Below are positions 36,624 through 44,740 of a stretch of DNA of 64,000 nucleotides, piece after piece (position 1 is the stretch's first letter; every line of letters begins with the position of its first letter). Below the pieces are notes generated by a model that searched no databases, was not told the origin of the DNA, and saw only the letters and a program-made list of their open reading frames with translations. The position numbers were made by a program, and so were the translations under genes. This DNA comes from Acidobacteriota bacterium (GTDB lineage Bacteria; Acidobacteriota; Terriglobia; Terriglobales; Acidobacteriaceae), in contig JAJZGF010000007.1 in the NCBI GenBank assembly GCA_021805025.1, forward strand, positions 1 to 64,000, written 5' to 3'.

Positions 36624-37544
36624 TCAGGGATTTCTGTTGAGCAATTCTTCAACCTCTGCCCGCGAAGGCATGGACGACTGGGCGCCTTTTCTGGTGACAG
36701 AGATTGCAGCGGCCGCTGAGGCGAATCGCGCTGCACTCCACGGGTCGAGCCCCTCCAACAGTGCAACGGCCAGGGCGCCATTGAAGCAGTCACCCGCCGC
36801 CACGGTATCGACGGCGTGAATGGGGAAGGGCTTGACCCATGCAGATTCCCCGTCAGCCACAGCAACATAGGCTCCCTGTGCGCCCCGCTTCAATGCGACG
36901 CCGCGCACGCCGCGCTTGAGAAGTTGCTTTGCTGCTGCCTCCGGCGGGAGGCTCTGGCCCACGTAAAGCGCCGTCTCGGTTTCATTTGGAGTGCACCACG
37001 CGATCTTACCCCAAACGTCATCGGGCAGAGGCGCCGCAGGCGCAGGGTCCAGCATGGCGGGTACTCCCGATTGCGCGCACAGGCCAAGGACGCGAAGTAT
37101 CGTTTCGATGGGGAGTTCCAACTGGCAAAGGACCATGCCGGCAGATTGAATCAGGCGTGCATTGCGATCGACACTCGCAGGACCCACTTTCCCATTGGCG
37201 CCCGGCACAACCACAATACAATTTTCACCGTTGGAAGCCACCGCGATAGGCGCTACGCCGGATGGGCCTGCGATGCGCTCAACCGCGGTGGTGTCAACAC
37301 CTGCCGTGGCCAGGTTGGTCACCAGCGCCTCCGCGAAGACATCGTCGCCTACTGCGCCAACCATGCTGACCGGATAGCCGAGCCGTGCCACGGCAACTGC
37401 CTGGTTAGCCCCTTTGCCGCCGGGGGTGGTAATGAAATCAGTTCCAATCAGCGTTTGCCCGGCGAGTGGAATCGCAGGTGTCCGCACGACCAGATCCATA
37501 TTGATGCTGCCAACAACGACAATCGGCTTGCGATGCAAATTCAT
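36624..37544 (-). CDS. rbsK: Ribokinase
   Basis: 306 residues from ATG 37544 (the track's start overlaps the transporter gene). PfkB-family ribokinase: VVGSINMDLVVRTPAIP, TTPGGKGANQAVAVARLG and the catalytic-aspartate motif DTVAAGDCFNGALAVALL, matching the E. coli form TAAGDTFNGAL except for a Cys. It phosphorylates ribose (or deoxyribose) to ribose 5-phosphate. Follows the permease gene after 16 nt. Confidence 0.9.
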   Translation of the reverse strand: MNLHRKPIVVVGSINMDLVVRTPAIPLAGQTLIGTDFITTPGGKGANQAVAVARLGYPVSMVGAVGDDVFAEALVTNLATAGVDTTAVERIAGPSGVAPIAVASNGENCIVVVPGANGKVGPASVDRNARLIQSAGMVLCQLELPIETILRVLGLCAQSGVPAMLDPAPAAPLPDDVWGKIAWCTPNETETALYVGQSLPPEAAAKQLLKRGVRGVALKRGAQGAYVAVADGESAWVKPFPIHAVDTVAAGDCFNGALAVALLEGLDPWSAARFASAAAAISVTRKGAQSSMPSRAEVEELLNRNP

Positions 37545-37560
37545 GCGGGTTCCCAACTCT

Positions 37561-38550
37561 CTAAAATAATGGCGCCAGCGCGACTGCCCCAAGGCCAAGC
37601 AAGAAGAATAGAAACATCAGCGCGAGTAGGAGCCGCGCCATTCGCGATGCGCCCGCAAACTCATGCCAGACAAAGACTCCCCAGCAGGCGGAGATCATTG
37701 TGGCACCCTGACCGATGGAGTAGGAAACGGCCGGTCCCACCAGATGCGCTCCGGATGCAACGAAGTTGGCGACAGCTCCCATACACCAGATGGCGCCGCC
37801 GAGAATGCCTGCCATGTGCCATCCGAGAGGCGCGCAGGTAAACTCCGCACCCTGCACGGAGGGCTTACCATCGAGCGGCCTTCTCATCAGAAGCAGATTG
37901 GCTGGTATGGTGGAGAGCAATACGCCGAGTGCAAAGAAGAATGCTATTGCGTAAGGTCCTGTAGCAGGGCCCAGGTTCATCGCATGTGCAACGAGCGGGT
38001 AGAAGCTACCCATGAGCAACCCTGCGACAAGGCTGAGCACGATGCCCCGCGTGGTCGTGGCTCGCCCGGATGCTTCCCGCTTGCGGTAGGCCGCAGCATC
38101 CAGCACGATGGCGACTGCGACCAGCGCCACGCCGCCGAATAGGAGCAGTGGGTTGCCGGCAGGGCTCACAAGGTAGCTTGAGACCGCGCCCACGACGAGT
38201 GCTAGCCCGATGCCCACTGGGAATGCGACCGCCAGACCTGCTACATCGATGGCAGCGACCAGCAGCAGGTTGGCAACGTTAAAGACCACACCGCCTGCAG
38301 CAGCCCACACCGCAGTGCTGGGCAGAGAGTGCGCGATGGCGGAGATGAAGGGCAGTCCGGCATGGCCAAAGCTTCCGGCAGTTATGCCAAGGAAGACCGC
38401 ACCAAGCGTGAGCCCGATCGCATAGTCCCAGTAAAACAGCTGAAACCGGAAGCCTGGGCACAACTTGAGCGTGTTGGCCCATGAGCCCCAGCACAACATG
38501 CTGAGGATCATGAGCGAGAGAGCTGCCTGGTAGGTTTCAGGAAGAACCAT
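37561..38550 (-). CDS. DMT-superfamily sugar permease (GRP/ureide-permease-like), probable ribose importer
   Basis: 329 residues with about ten hydrophobic segments, starting AALSLMILSMLCWGSWANT and ending LLLALMFLFFLLGLGAVAL. The opening CWGSWANTLKL and the FYWDYAIG motif resemble the glucose/ribose-uptake (GRP) and ureide-permease branch of the drug/metabolite transporter superfamily. Its tight link to ribokinase suggests ribose import by proton symport. RhaT-like L-rhamnose transport is a weaker alternative. Confidence 0.75.
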   Translation of the reverse strand: MVLPETYQAALSLMILSMLCWGSWANTLKLCPGFRFQLFYWDYAIGLTLGAVFLGITAGSFGHAGLPFISAIAHSLPSTAVWAAAGGVVFNVANLLLVAAIDVAGLAVAFPVGIGLALVVGAVSSYLVSPAGNPLLLFGGVALVAVAIVLDAAAYRKREASGRATTTRGIVLSLVAGLLMGSFYPLVAHAMNLGPATGPYAIAFFFALGVLLSTIPANLLLMRRPLDGKPSVQGAEFTCAPLGWHMAGILGGAIWCMGAVANFVASGAHLVGPAVSYSIGQGATMISACWGVFVWHEFAGASRMARLLLALMFLFFLLGLGAVALAPLF

Positions 38551-38631
38551 TCGTGTTTGCCCCGGCTCGAGTTTGTTGCATGAAATGATGTACCCGGACT
38601 TCCGGCCAGATCGTCATCCCCCGCCGCATGC

Positions 38632-39609
38632 TTAACCTTGCTGTTTCGACGCCTTCACCGCCGCTGCCAGGGCCGGCACTACCTCAAACAGATCGCCTAC
38701 AATCCCGTAGTCCGCCACCTCGAAGATTGGCGCTTCAGGATCCTTGTTAATGGCCACGATGCATTGCGATCCCTTCATGCCGACCAGGTGCTGGATCGCG
38801 CCTGAAATCCCGACGGCGATGTAGACCTTGGGAGCGACGGTCTGGCCCGAACTTCCCACCTGGCGCTCCATGGGCAACCAGCCATTGTCACAGATGGGGC
38901 GTGATGCTGCGAGTTCGGCTCCCAGCACGGTAGCCAACTCCTGGACCAACGGAAGATTCTCTGCCCCTTTGATGCCACGACCTACGCTGACGATTAAAGA
39001 TGCTGATCCCAGATCGACTGTCTGCGCTGAGGCACGGAAGGGTGCGCTGGGACGAGTGCGTATCTGCGTCGCTTCCAGAGTGGGCACAAAGGTCTCGATA
39101 GATGCAGCGTCGCTCTCCATTGCATCCGCGCGGAACGCGCCAGATTGCACAGAGAGGAAGCAGGTTCCGTGGCCATGGTGTCGATAGGTGCCGGTAAGGC
39201 GGCCTTGCATAAGCTGGCGCGTGAAAGCAGGCCCAGCCGCGATGCTCGTCACGTCGCCGATGAGTGTCTGGCCGAGTCGCGCCGCAAGAGCAGGAGCGAA
39301 ATCCCGAACCTGATAGGTGTGCGGAAAAACAACATAGTCTGGCTCTTCAACACGCAACAATTGCTCCAGTGCATGCGTGTAACCGTCCGATGTGTAGTTC
39401 TCCAGCAGCGGGTGCTCGACACGCAGGACGCGGCCTAGAGAGCGTGTCGCTGCTTCCGCGGCAAGTGATTCGGTGTTTGCGCCGAGCACGACTCCGTACA
39501 CCGGTTGGCCTAGCATTGCGCCGAGCTGTTGGCCTGCGACAACGGCCTCCCAGCTGATGCGCCCAATCCGGCTGTCACGAGCTTCCAATATTACCCAAAC
39601 TCCACTCAT
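38632..39609 (-). CDS. etfA: Electron transfer flavoprotein alpha subunit
   Basis: 325 residues. The FAD-binding C-terminal domain carries the family signature [20 protein letters not shown] and [20 protein letters not shown], plus [18 protein letters not shown]. With EtfB it takes electrons from acyl-CoA dehydrogenases. Its ATG overlaps the stop of etfB (4 bases). The gene is last of the etfD-etfB-etfA operon. Confidence 0.95.
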   Translation of the reverse strand: MSGVWVILEARDSRIGRISWEAVVAGQQLGAMLGQPVYGVVLGANTESLAAEAATRSLGRVLRVEHPLLENYTSDGYTHALEQLLRVEEPDYVVFPHTYQVRDFAPALAARLGQTLIGDVTSIAAGPAFTRQLMQGRLTGTYRHHGHGTCFLSVQSGAFRADAMESDAASIETFVPTLEATQIRTRPSAPFRASAQTVDLGSASLIVSVGRGIKGAENLPLVQELATVLGAELAASRPICDNGWLPMERQVGSSGQTVAPKVYIAVGISGAIQHLVGMKGSQCIVAINKDPEAPIFEVADYGIVGDLFEVVPALAAAVKASKQQG

Positions 39610-40376
39610 AGGACGCGCACCTCAAACTTCAGCTTTTCAACCAGCGCCGCGGCGGCTTCCTGCGGAGTGCCGGACAAAATTTGTGTAGACTTCTGCTTCT
39701 GTGGCATTGCAATACGTTCCAAAGTCACGGCCGGTTCGTCCGCAACCGCAAGCTCGGCGGCAGTCAGGCGGCGGACGTCTTTTGTTTTGGCCCGCTTAAT
39801 TCCCATCAGCGTGGCGTAGCGGAGCTTGTTGCCGCCGGATTGAATCGTGAGCGCGGCAGGCAAAGGAAGCTCGATGTTCTGGAACCACCCTTCTTCGAGT
39901 TCCCGCCTTACAGTGATGCCTTCCTCGGACTTCTCCACGTGCAGAATGAGCGAGGCGTGCGGCAGACCCAGAAGCTCCGCAAGGATCACACCGGTCTGGC
40001 CATATCCGAGATCATCTGACTGCAAGCCAGTGAGCACCAGGTCTGGCTGCTCCGTCCTGATGGCTGCGGCGAGCAGGCGCGCGACTCCCAGCGCGTCCCG
40101 CTCGCCAAGGTCGTTACAGTCAGTGTGGATGGCGCGGTCCGCACCCTTGGCCAGCGCCTCGCGAATCGTGGAGCCGACCCGCTCAGGGCCGGCACTGACG
40201 ACCACCACCTCGCCGCCGTGTTGTTCCTTGAATTGCAATGCTTCTTCCAGAGCGTACGCATCGGACTCATTGAGCGCCCACTGGAGGTCTGTCTCCTCGA
40301 TCCACTTCCCGGTGGAGTCGATGCGCACTTGCGCGTCGCGTTCTGGCACCTGTTTGATAGCAACGACAATTTTCAT
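39606..40376 (-). CDS. etfB: Electron transfer flavoprotein beta subunit
   Basis: 256 residues. Begins KIVVAIKQVPERDAQVRIDS, has the AMP-binding region VLTGLQSDDLGYGQTGVILA and the recognition loop LPAALTIQSGGNKLRYATL with MGIKRAK that docks dehydrogenases (IQSGGNKLRYATLMGIKRAK is the family signature). Start overlaps the etfD stop as TGATG, giving translational coupling in both directions. Confidence 0.95.
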   Translation of the reverse strand: MKIVVAIKQVPERDAQVRIDSTGKWIEETDLQWALNESDAYALEEALQFKEQHGGEVVVVSAGPERVGSTIREALAKGADRAIHTDCNDLGERDALGVARLLAAAIRTEQPDLVLTGLQSDDLGYGQTGVILAELLGLPHASLILHVEKSEEGITVRRELEEGWFQNIELPLPAALTIQSGGNKLRYATLMGIKRAKTKDVRRLTAAELAVADEPAVTLERIAMPQKQKSTQILSGTPQEAAAALVEKLKFEVRVL

Positions 40377-42292
40377 CAGTAAGACTCCCGTACATCCGAT
40401 GTGGCGTTGCCTGAATCCAGCCGAGGCAGCGCGCGTGCAGTCAATTGCGCAATGTCCAGCAGTTGCGGAGCGCTGGTTCCGGTTGCCGTCAGCGCATCGC
40501 GCAACATGCTGTTACAGAAGGGGCAAGCTGTACCGACGATTTGCGCACCCGTGCCGGCCAGTTCATTCGCCCGCACATGGCTCACGCGCTCGCCCGTCTC
40601 CTCACTCAGAAAGGCCAGGCCGCCCCCTGCTCCGCAGCAGAAGCTGCGCTCGCGCGAGCGCGGAGCTTCAACTAGATGGCCGGCGCCCTTTATGATGTCT
40701 CGCGGTTCTTCATAGACGTCGCGATAGCGGCCCAGATAACAGGGGTCGTGGAACACGATCGTCTCCTGCTGCGCAGCCTTTGGCAACCGGCTCAGATGCC
40801 GAGCCATAAACTCACTGTGATGCTCCACCTCGGGGGGCAAGCCATATTCCTTCCAATCTTCCTGGATGGTGCGTACGCAATGCGGGCAGATGGAGACGAT
40901 TTTTTTCACGTTGTTCTGCGCCAGTGCATCGAGGTTGGCTTCTGTCAGTTGCTGAAAGAGCAGGTCATTCCCCAGCCGGCGCACGGGGTCCCCGGTGCAT
41001 TTTTCTTTACGTAAAACGCCAAAGGTTGTGCCCAGATAGGTCATGACTCGGGCGAAGTCCGCTACAATTTCGCGACCCTTGGGATCGTAGGCGCCCATAC
41101 AGCCAAGCCACAGGCAATACTCCTGCGTGCCGTCAAAGATGGGGAAATCCTGCTTCTGGATAAACTTGTCGCGTTCAGTTGCCTGCATGCCAAGCGCGTT
41201 TGATCCGCGCTCGAGCGCGAGAAAAAGTTTTGCGCCGTGGTCGTCCTCCCATATGCCGGTGTTCACCGCGCCGCGCCTCAGGCCAACGAGAATTGGCAGA
41301 TGTTCGATGCCGACCGGGCACTGGAACTCGCACGCGCCGCAGGTGGTGCACTGGAAGGGTGCTTCAAGCGCAATGTGCTTGCTCAGAAGCGGCTCGGCCG
41401 ATTTCGGCCCGAATTCATTCAGATAGCCGCGCAGACCGAGAATGATCTCTTTGGGATTGAGGATCTTGCCCGTGTTGGCGGCGGGGCAGTGCTCCGTGCA
41501 GCGGCCGCACTCCACGCAGGAGTAGGCTTGCAGGCTGACGAGGCGGGTCAGGTCCGCTCCCGCAACAAGGCCGAAGTCCTCGTCGCCGGCGAGAGGTGGA
41601 ATATCGCTGAATCCGCCCCGGGAGAGAAATACTGTGGCGGGACTGAGAACAAGGTGCAGATGCTTGGTATGGGGAATGATGGGCAGAAAGACCAGCAGTG
41701 CAAGCGTGTGCAGCCACCATAACAGCGCAGCCTCATGGCTGGCCGCCGGCACAAAAAACGCGGCCAGGTAGGTGACCATGAGAAAGAAAATCAGGAAGGC
41801 GATAAAGCCGGACTCCCATGACAGCTTGGCTCCCAGCCAACTCGGCCGCACGAGAAAGCGTCGTACAAAAAGGCCCAGGATTCCTACTGCACATGCGATC
41901 GCAAAGGCTCCTGCAAGATAAAAATACAACCGGCTGAACCACCCCTCAGATGAAAGGAATCCCACCCCAAGGCCTACTGCGCAATGGTTGAGCGTGACGA
42001 GCGCAAAGGCGCAAAAGCCCCAGAAGACGAAGGCATGCGCCAGCCCCGGCAAGGGGCGCTCCCGGATCACCTTTGCCTGGCAAAGCACTTCCCAGGTAAA
42101 GTCCCGAATGCGGCGCCCGAGTGGAAACAGTCGAAAGCCCGGGTCTCTTTTCGATTCAAGAATCTTGTGAAGGATGGGACCAAATCGACGCCAGAAGAGG
42201 GCGCCGGAAGCAATGCCGAGCACCGCAAAAGCTAGCTTCTCCACAACAGAGAAGTGTGCTGGCTCGGCCAGTGTGAGGGGCATCTGAACCAT
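40376..42292 (-). CDS. etfD: Membrane iron-sulfur ETF:quinone oxidoreductase (EtfD-like, heterodisulfide-reductase family)
   Basis: About 638 residues. The N-terminal part has about five membrane segments (NarI-like; for example KLAFAVLGIASGALFW and AFFVPAASHEAALLWWLHTL), with histidines that could ligate haem. Next are two 4Fe-4S ferredoxin motifs (SCVECGRCTEHCPAANTG, CTTCGACEFQCPVGIEH) and a C-terminal half with two CCG-type domains (CPHCVRTIQEDW, HDPCYLGRY, RSFCCGAGGGLAF). This layout is that of EtfD proteins that pass electrons from EtfAB to menaquinone. Coupled to etfB. Start at ATG 42292 or 42283; the upstream ORF part is not hydrophobic. Confidence 0.85.
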   Translation of the reverse strand: MVQMPLTLAEPAHFSVVEKLAFAVLGIASGALFWRRFGPILHKILESKRDPGFRLFPLGRRIRDFTWEVLCQAKVIRERPLPGLAHAFVFWGFCAFALVTLNHCAVGLGVGFLSSEGWFSRLYFYLAGAFAIACAVGILGLFVRRFLVRPSWLGAKLSWESGFIAFLIFFLMVTYLAAFFVPAASHEAALLWWLHTLALLVFLPIIPHTKHLHLVLSPATVFLSRGGFSDIPPLAGDEDFGLVAGADLTRLVSLQAYSCVECGRCTEHCPAANTGKILNPKEIILGLRGYLNEFGPKSAEPLLSKHIALEAPFQCTTCGACEFQCPVGIEHLPILVGLRRGAVNTGIWEDDHGAKLFLALERGSNALGMQATERDKFIQKQDFPIFDGTQEYCLWLGCMGAYDPKGREIVADFARVMTYLGTTFGVLRKEKCTGDPVRRLGNDLLFQQLTEANLDALAQNNVKKIVSICPHCVRTIQEDWKEYGLPPEVEHHSEFMARHLSRLPKAAQQETIVFHDPCYLGRYRDVYEEPRDIIKGAGHLVEAPRSRERSFCCGAGGGLAFLSEETGERVSHVRANELAGTGAQIVGTACPFCNSMLRDALTATGTSAPQLLDIAQLTARALPRLDSGNATSDVRESY

Positions 42293-42466
42293 ACTCGAAC
42301 AACCAACAATACACGATCGGGTGGCAACCCGTCCCGGAGCGGCGAGCGATTTGAAAGGATCCGTACATTCTTTTTGATGCACCTGAACGCTGCGCTGCGG
42401 CAGGGCTGGCGTCTATCTGACACGAACAAGGTGCGCATTGCGGATGTCGGACCTGGATAGGGGGCA

Positions 42467-43840
42467 CTATTGCCTGATGCGCACCATCCAGAGCACGGGC
42501 AGCCCAAGCAGAATCAGCGCCGTGCCGATCAGCGAGCCTTCGAGGTTCCCCGCAAAGCTCCACACCAGCACAGCCGCCGCGCATGCAACAAACACGCCGG
42601 GGAGAACGGGGTACGCCCAAACACGGTACGGACGCGCAAGCTGCGGCTGTCGGCGTCGATATACAAAGACCGTCGTTGTCGTGAGCATATAGAACAGCCA
42701 CTCAGCAAATACAGCCAGCTCAAAGTGCTGCTGAAACTGGCTCAGGAACAGAAGCAGGACTGTGGCGAGCAGGCCCTGCACAACGAGGGACGTGGAAGGC
42801 GACTGAAACCGCGGATGAATGTGCGCAAAGCTGCGAAAGAAGAGCCCATCGCGGGCAGCGGCAAAGGGTACGCGTGCGCCAGACATGACGGTGCCATTCA
42901 GAGTGACAAAGATCGAGAGCGCCATTGCCGCGGCAACAAAGCCCGCCCCATGCCTGCCCGCCACAACGGACAGGGCCGCCACGGCGGGACGTTCGCTGGC
43001 GGCGATCTGTGAAGCGGGAAGGATGTACTGGATCGCCGCGTTTGTCGTCATGAAGAGTATTCCGACGACAAACAGCCCGCCGATCAGCGCGATGGGGAGG
43101 TTCCGTTCCGGCCGTTGTACCTCACCGGCAACCATCGTCAGGTCATTCCAGCCATCGTAGGCCCAGAGTGTCGCGATGAGGGCCAGCATAAATCCGCTAA
43201 AGCCGCCCGCCGCGTGGGGCAGAGACGTGGCAAAGTTGCGCCATGAACCTGCCGGCGAACCAAAGCAAAGCGCGGCGACGGAGAGGATGAGAACGCCTTT
43301 CAAGATCGTGAACACGAGCTGAAAGTCTGCTGCCCTCTTGATCCCCAGATAATTCAGTCCCGTGATGAGCCATGTCACTGCAATCGCAAAAACCTGCGAC
43401 CAATGCAACGGAAGGGCACCTTTGCTGGCCACTGAGCCCAGCCATGCAAAGGCAGGGAAAAACTCCAGTGTCCGGGCAAGACCGATGGTTACGGCTGCAA
43501 TGGACGCGGGTTTGGCGACCGCAAACCATGTCCACATATAGAGAAAGGCTACTGTGTCTCCGTAGACGCCGCGCAGATACACGTACTCACCGCCGGCATA
43601 GGGCAACATTGCGCCGAGTTCAGCGTAGGTCATGGCTCCGAATAACGAAAGAAGTCCGCCCACAAGCCAGGCTAGATAAACAAGTGTTGAAGATCCTGCA
43701 TCCTGCATCATTTCGCGCGGGACCAGAAAGATGCCGCTCCCAATGATTGTTCCCACTACGATCGCGATTGCCTGGCTTGCTCCCAGAACGCGGGGCAGGT
43801 CGGGCGGGGCCTCCTTTATGGATGGCACGGAACGGGGCAT
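42467..43840 (-). CDS. APC-family amino-acid permease
   Basis: 457 residues from ATG 43840 (MPRSVPSIKEAPPDL); the track's 661-codon version reads through the divergent zinc-ribbon gene region and is not supported. About twelve hydrophobic segments. The first has the APC substrate motif IVVGTIIGSGIFLVP and the family's GAMTYAELGAMLPYAGGEYV; LWAYDGWNDLTMVAGEVQRPE follows. Resembles LAT-type exchangers and related transporters. Substrate unknown. Confidence 0.85.
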   Translation of the reverse strand: MPRSVPSIKEAPPDLPRVLGASQAIAIVVGTIIGSGIFLVPREMMQDAGSSTLVYLAWLVGGLLSLFGAMTYAELGAMLPYAGGEYVYLRGVYGDTVAFLYMWTWFAVAKPASIAAVTIGLARTLEFFPAFAWLGSVASKGALPLHWSQVFAIAVTWLITGLNYLGIKRAADFQLVFTILKGVLILSVAALCFGSPAGSWRNFATSLPHAAGGFSGFMLALIATLWAYDGWNDLTMVAGEVQRPERNLPIALIGGLFVVGILFMTTNAAIQYILPASQIAASERPAVAALSVVAGRHGAGFVAAAMALSIFVTLNGTVMSGARVPFAAARDGLFFRSFAHIHPRFQSPSTSLVVQGLLATVLLLFLSQFQQHFELAVFAEWLFYMLTTTTVFVYRRRQPQLARPYRVWAYPVLPGVFVACAAAVLVWSFAGNLEGSLIGTALILLGLPVLWMVRIRQ

Positions 43841-44053
43841 GCGGTGATGTGAGCGTAGCACGGCCCTGGTGGCAGCAAGCGAACTCCCTTGGGACGAGTT
43901 GGTCGCTGCTTGGTGATGGGGGTCACTGGTTTTGCGCACTGTTTGAGGTAAGCTGATTTCCGGCTGACAGTCTTGGACAGGCCAGGGTGACAGTTCGCAT
44001 AGCCTGCCGCTTTTTGAATCGCCTGCCCCTGACCGGCAAGGAGCGGTCCTCTT

Positions 44054-44476
44054 ATGGATGGACACTGCACAAAATGTGAAGCGGCGCTGAGTTCCTCGTG
44101 CAAGTTCTGTCCCATGTGCGGCGCGACCAGTATGCAGGCGCCACTGGCGCCGGTTGAGCTGGACGAAGAGAGAAGAGCACCCACAGAAGGCGCTTACGCC
44201 GGGCTGCTCTTTGGTCTGCTGGCTGTGCCGTTGCTGCTGATTGTTGGCACTATGCTTTGCCTCACTGGCCTGGGTGCCATCCTTGGGATTCCTATGATTC
44301 TGGCGGCGATTCTTGCGCCGATCATGGCTCCACTGTTCGGCATGATGAGCCACAAGGGTAAATGCCCTTCTTGCGGAGCGTCCCTGAGCAATATGGAGAG
44401 CGGGCATAAATCCACCTGCCCCGTGTGCAATCACTCGTTCGCGGTCAAGCACGGGTTGTTTACGAAGGCAGCCTGA
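44054..44476 (+). CDS. Membrane protein flanked by two zinc ribbons (uncharacterised)
   Basis: 140 residues with AAGGAG about ten bases before the ATG. Zinc ribbon one, CTKCEAALSSSCKFCPMCG, opens the protein; two hydrophobic stretches follow (GLLFGLLAVPLLLIVGTMLC and LGIPMILAAILAPIMAPLFG), and zinc ribbon two, CPSCGASLSN with CPVCNHSF, closes it. Both ribbons would face the cytoplasm if the two segments form a hairpin. No known function. Confidence 0.75.
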   Translation: MDGHCTKCEAALSSSCKFCPMCGATSMQAPLAPVELDEERRAPTEGAYAGLLFGLLAVPLLLIVGTMLCLTGLGAILGIPMILAAILAPIMAPLFGMMSHKGKCPSCGASLSNMESGHKSTCPVCNHSFAVKHGLFTKAA

Positions 44477-44740
44477 GGTTCAGCCGAAGCTGTTGAACGC
44501 TCCGAGCAGCCAGCTCCAGTTCCCCTCACGAGGTTCGCTTTGAAGACCACGAAGGGCGGCCGTGTCCAGGGGAATGAAATCGATACCAACGCAGCGGAAT
44601 TGGTAGCTCAAAGCTTTTAATTACAAAGAGTTAAATCACAATACTCGCGAATTTTCAAAAGATGCTAGAATCCAGATATTGCCATCCTTGCCGGGCGGTC
44701 GGCGATCCAATCTGTCAATCCCTCTCCCACTCGGATCACA
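44477..44740 (+). promoter_or_regulatory. AT-rich upstream region of the DUF5916 gene
   Basis: 264 bases without a supported ORF. From about 44600 to 44680 it is markedly AT-rich (AGCTTTTAATTACAAAGAG, AAAAGATGCTAGAAT), in contrast to the surrounding GC-rich DNA. TAGAAT at 44666-44671 could be a -10 box, but I see no matching -35. Probably the promoter/UP-element region of the next gene. Confidence 0.35.

Noticed and set aside
36816-37841. 341-codon plus-strand ORF
   Set aside because: Antisense to the ribokinase and permease genes; low-complexity translation.
43841-44452. N-terminal extension of the amino-acid permease ORF
   Set aside because: The extra 204 codons lie antisense to the zinc-ribbon gene and contain no membrane segment; APC homology starts at the ATG at 43840.
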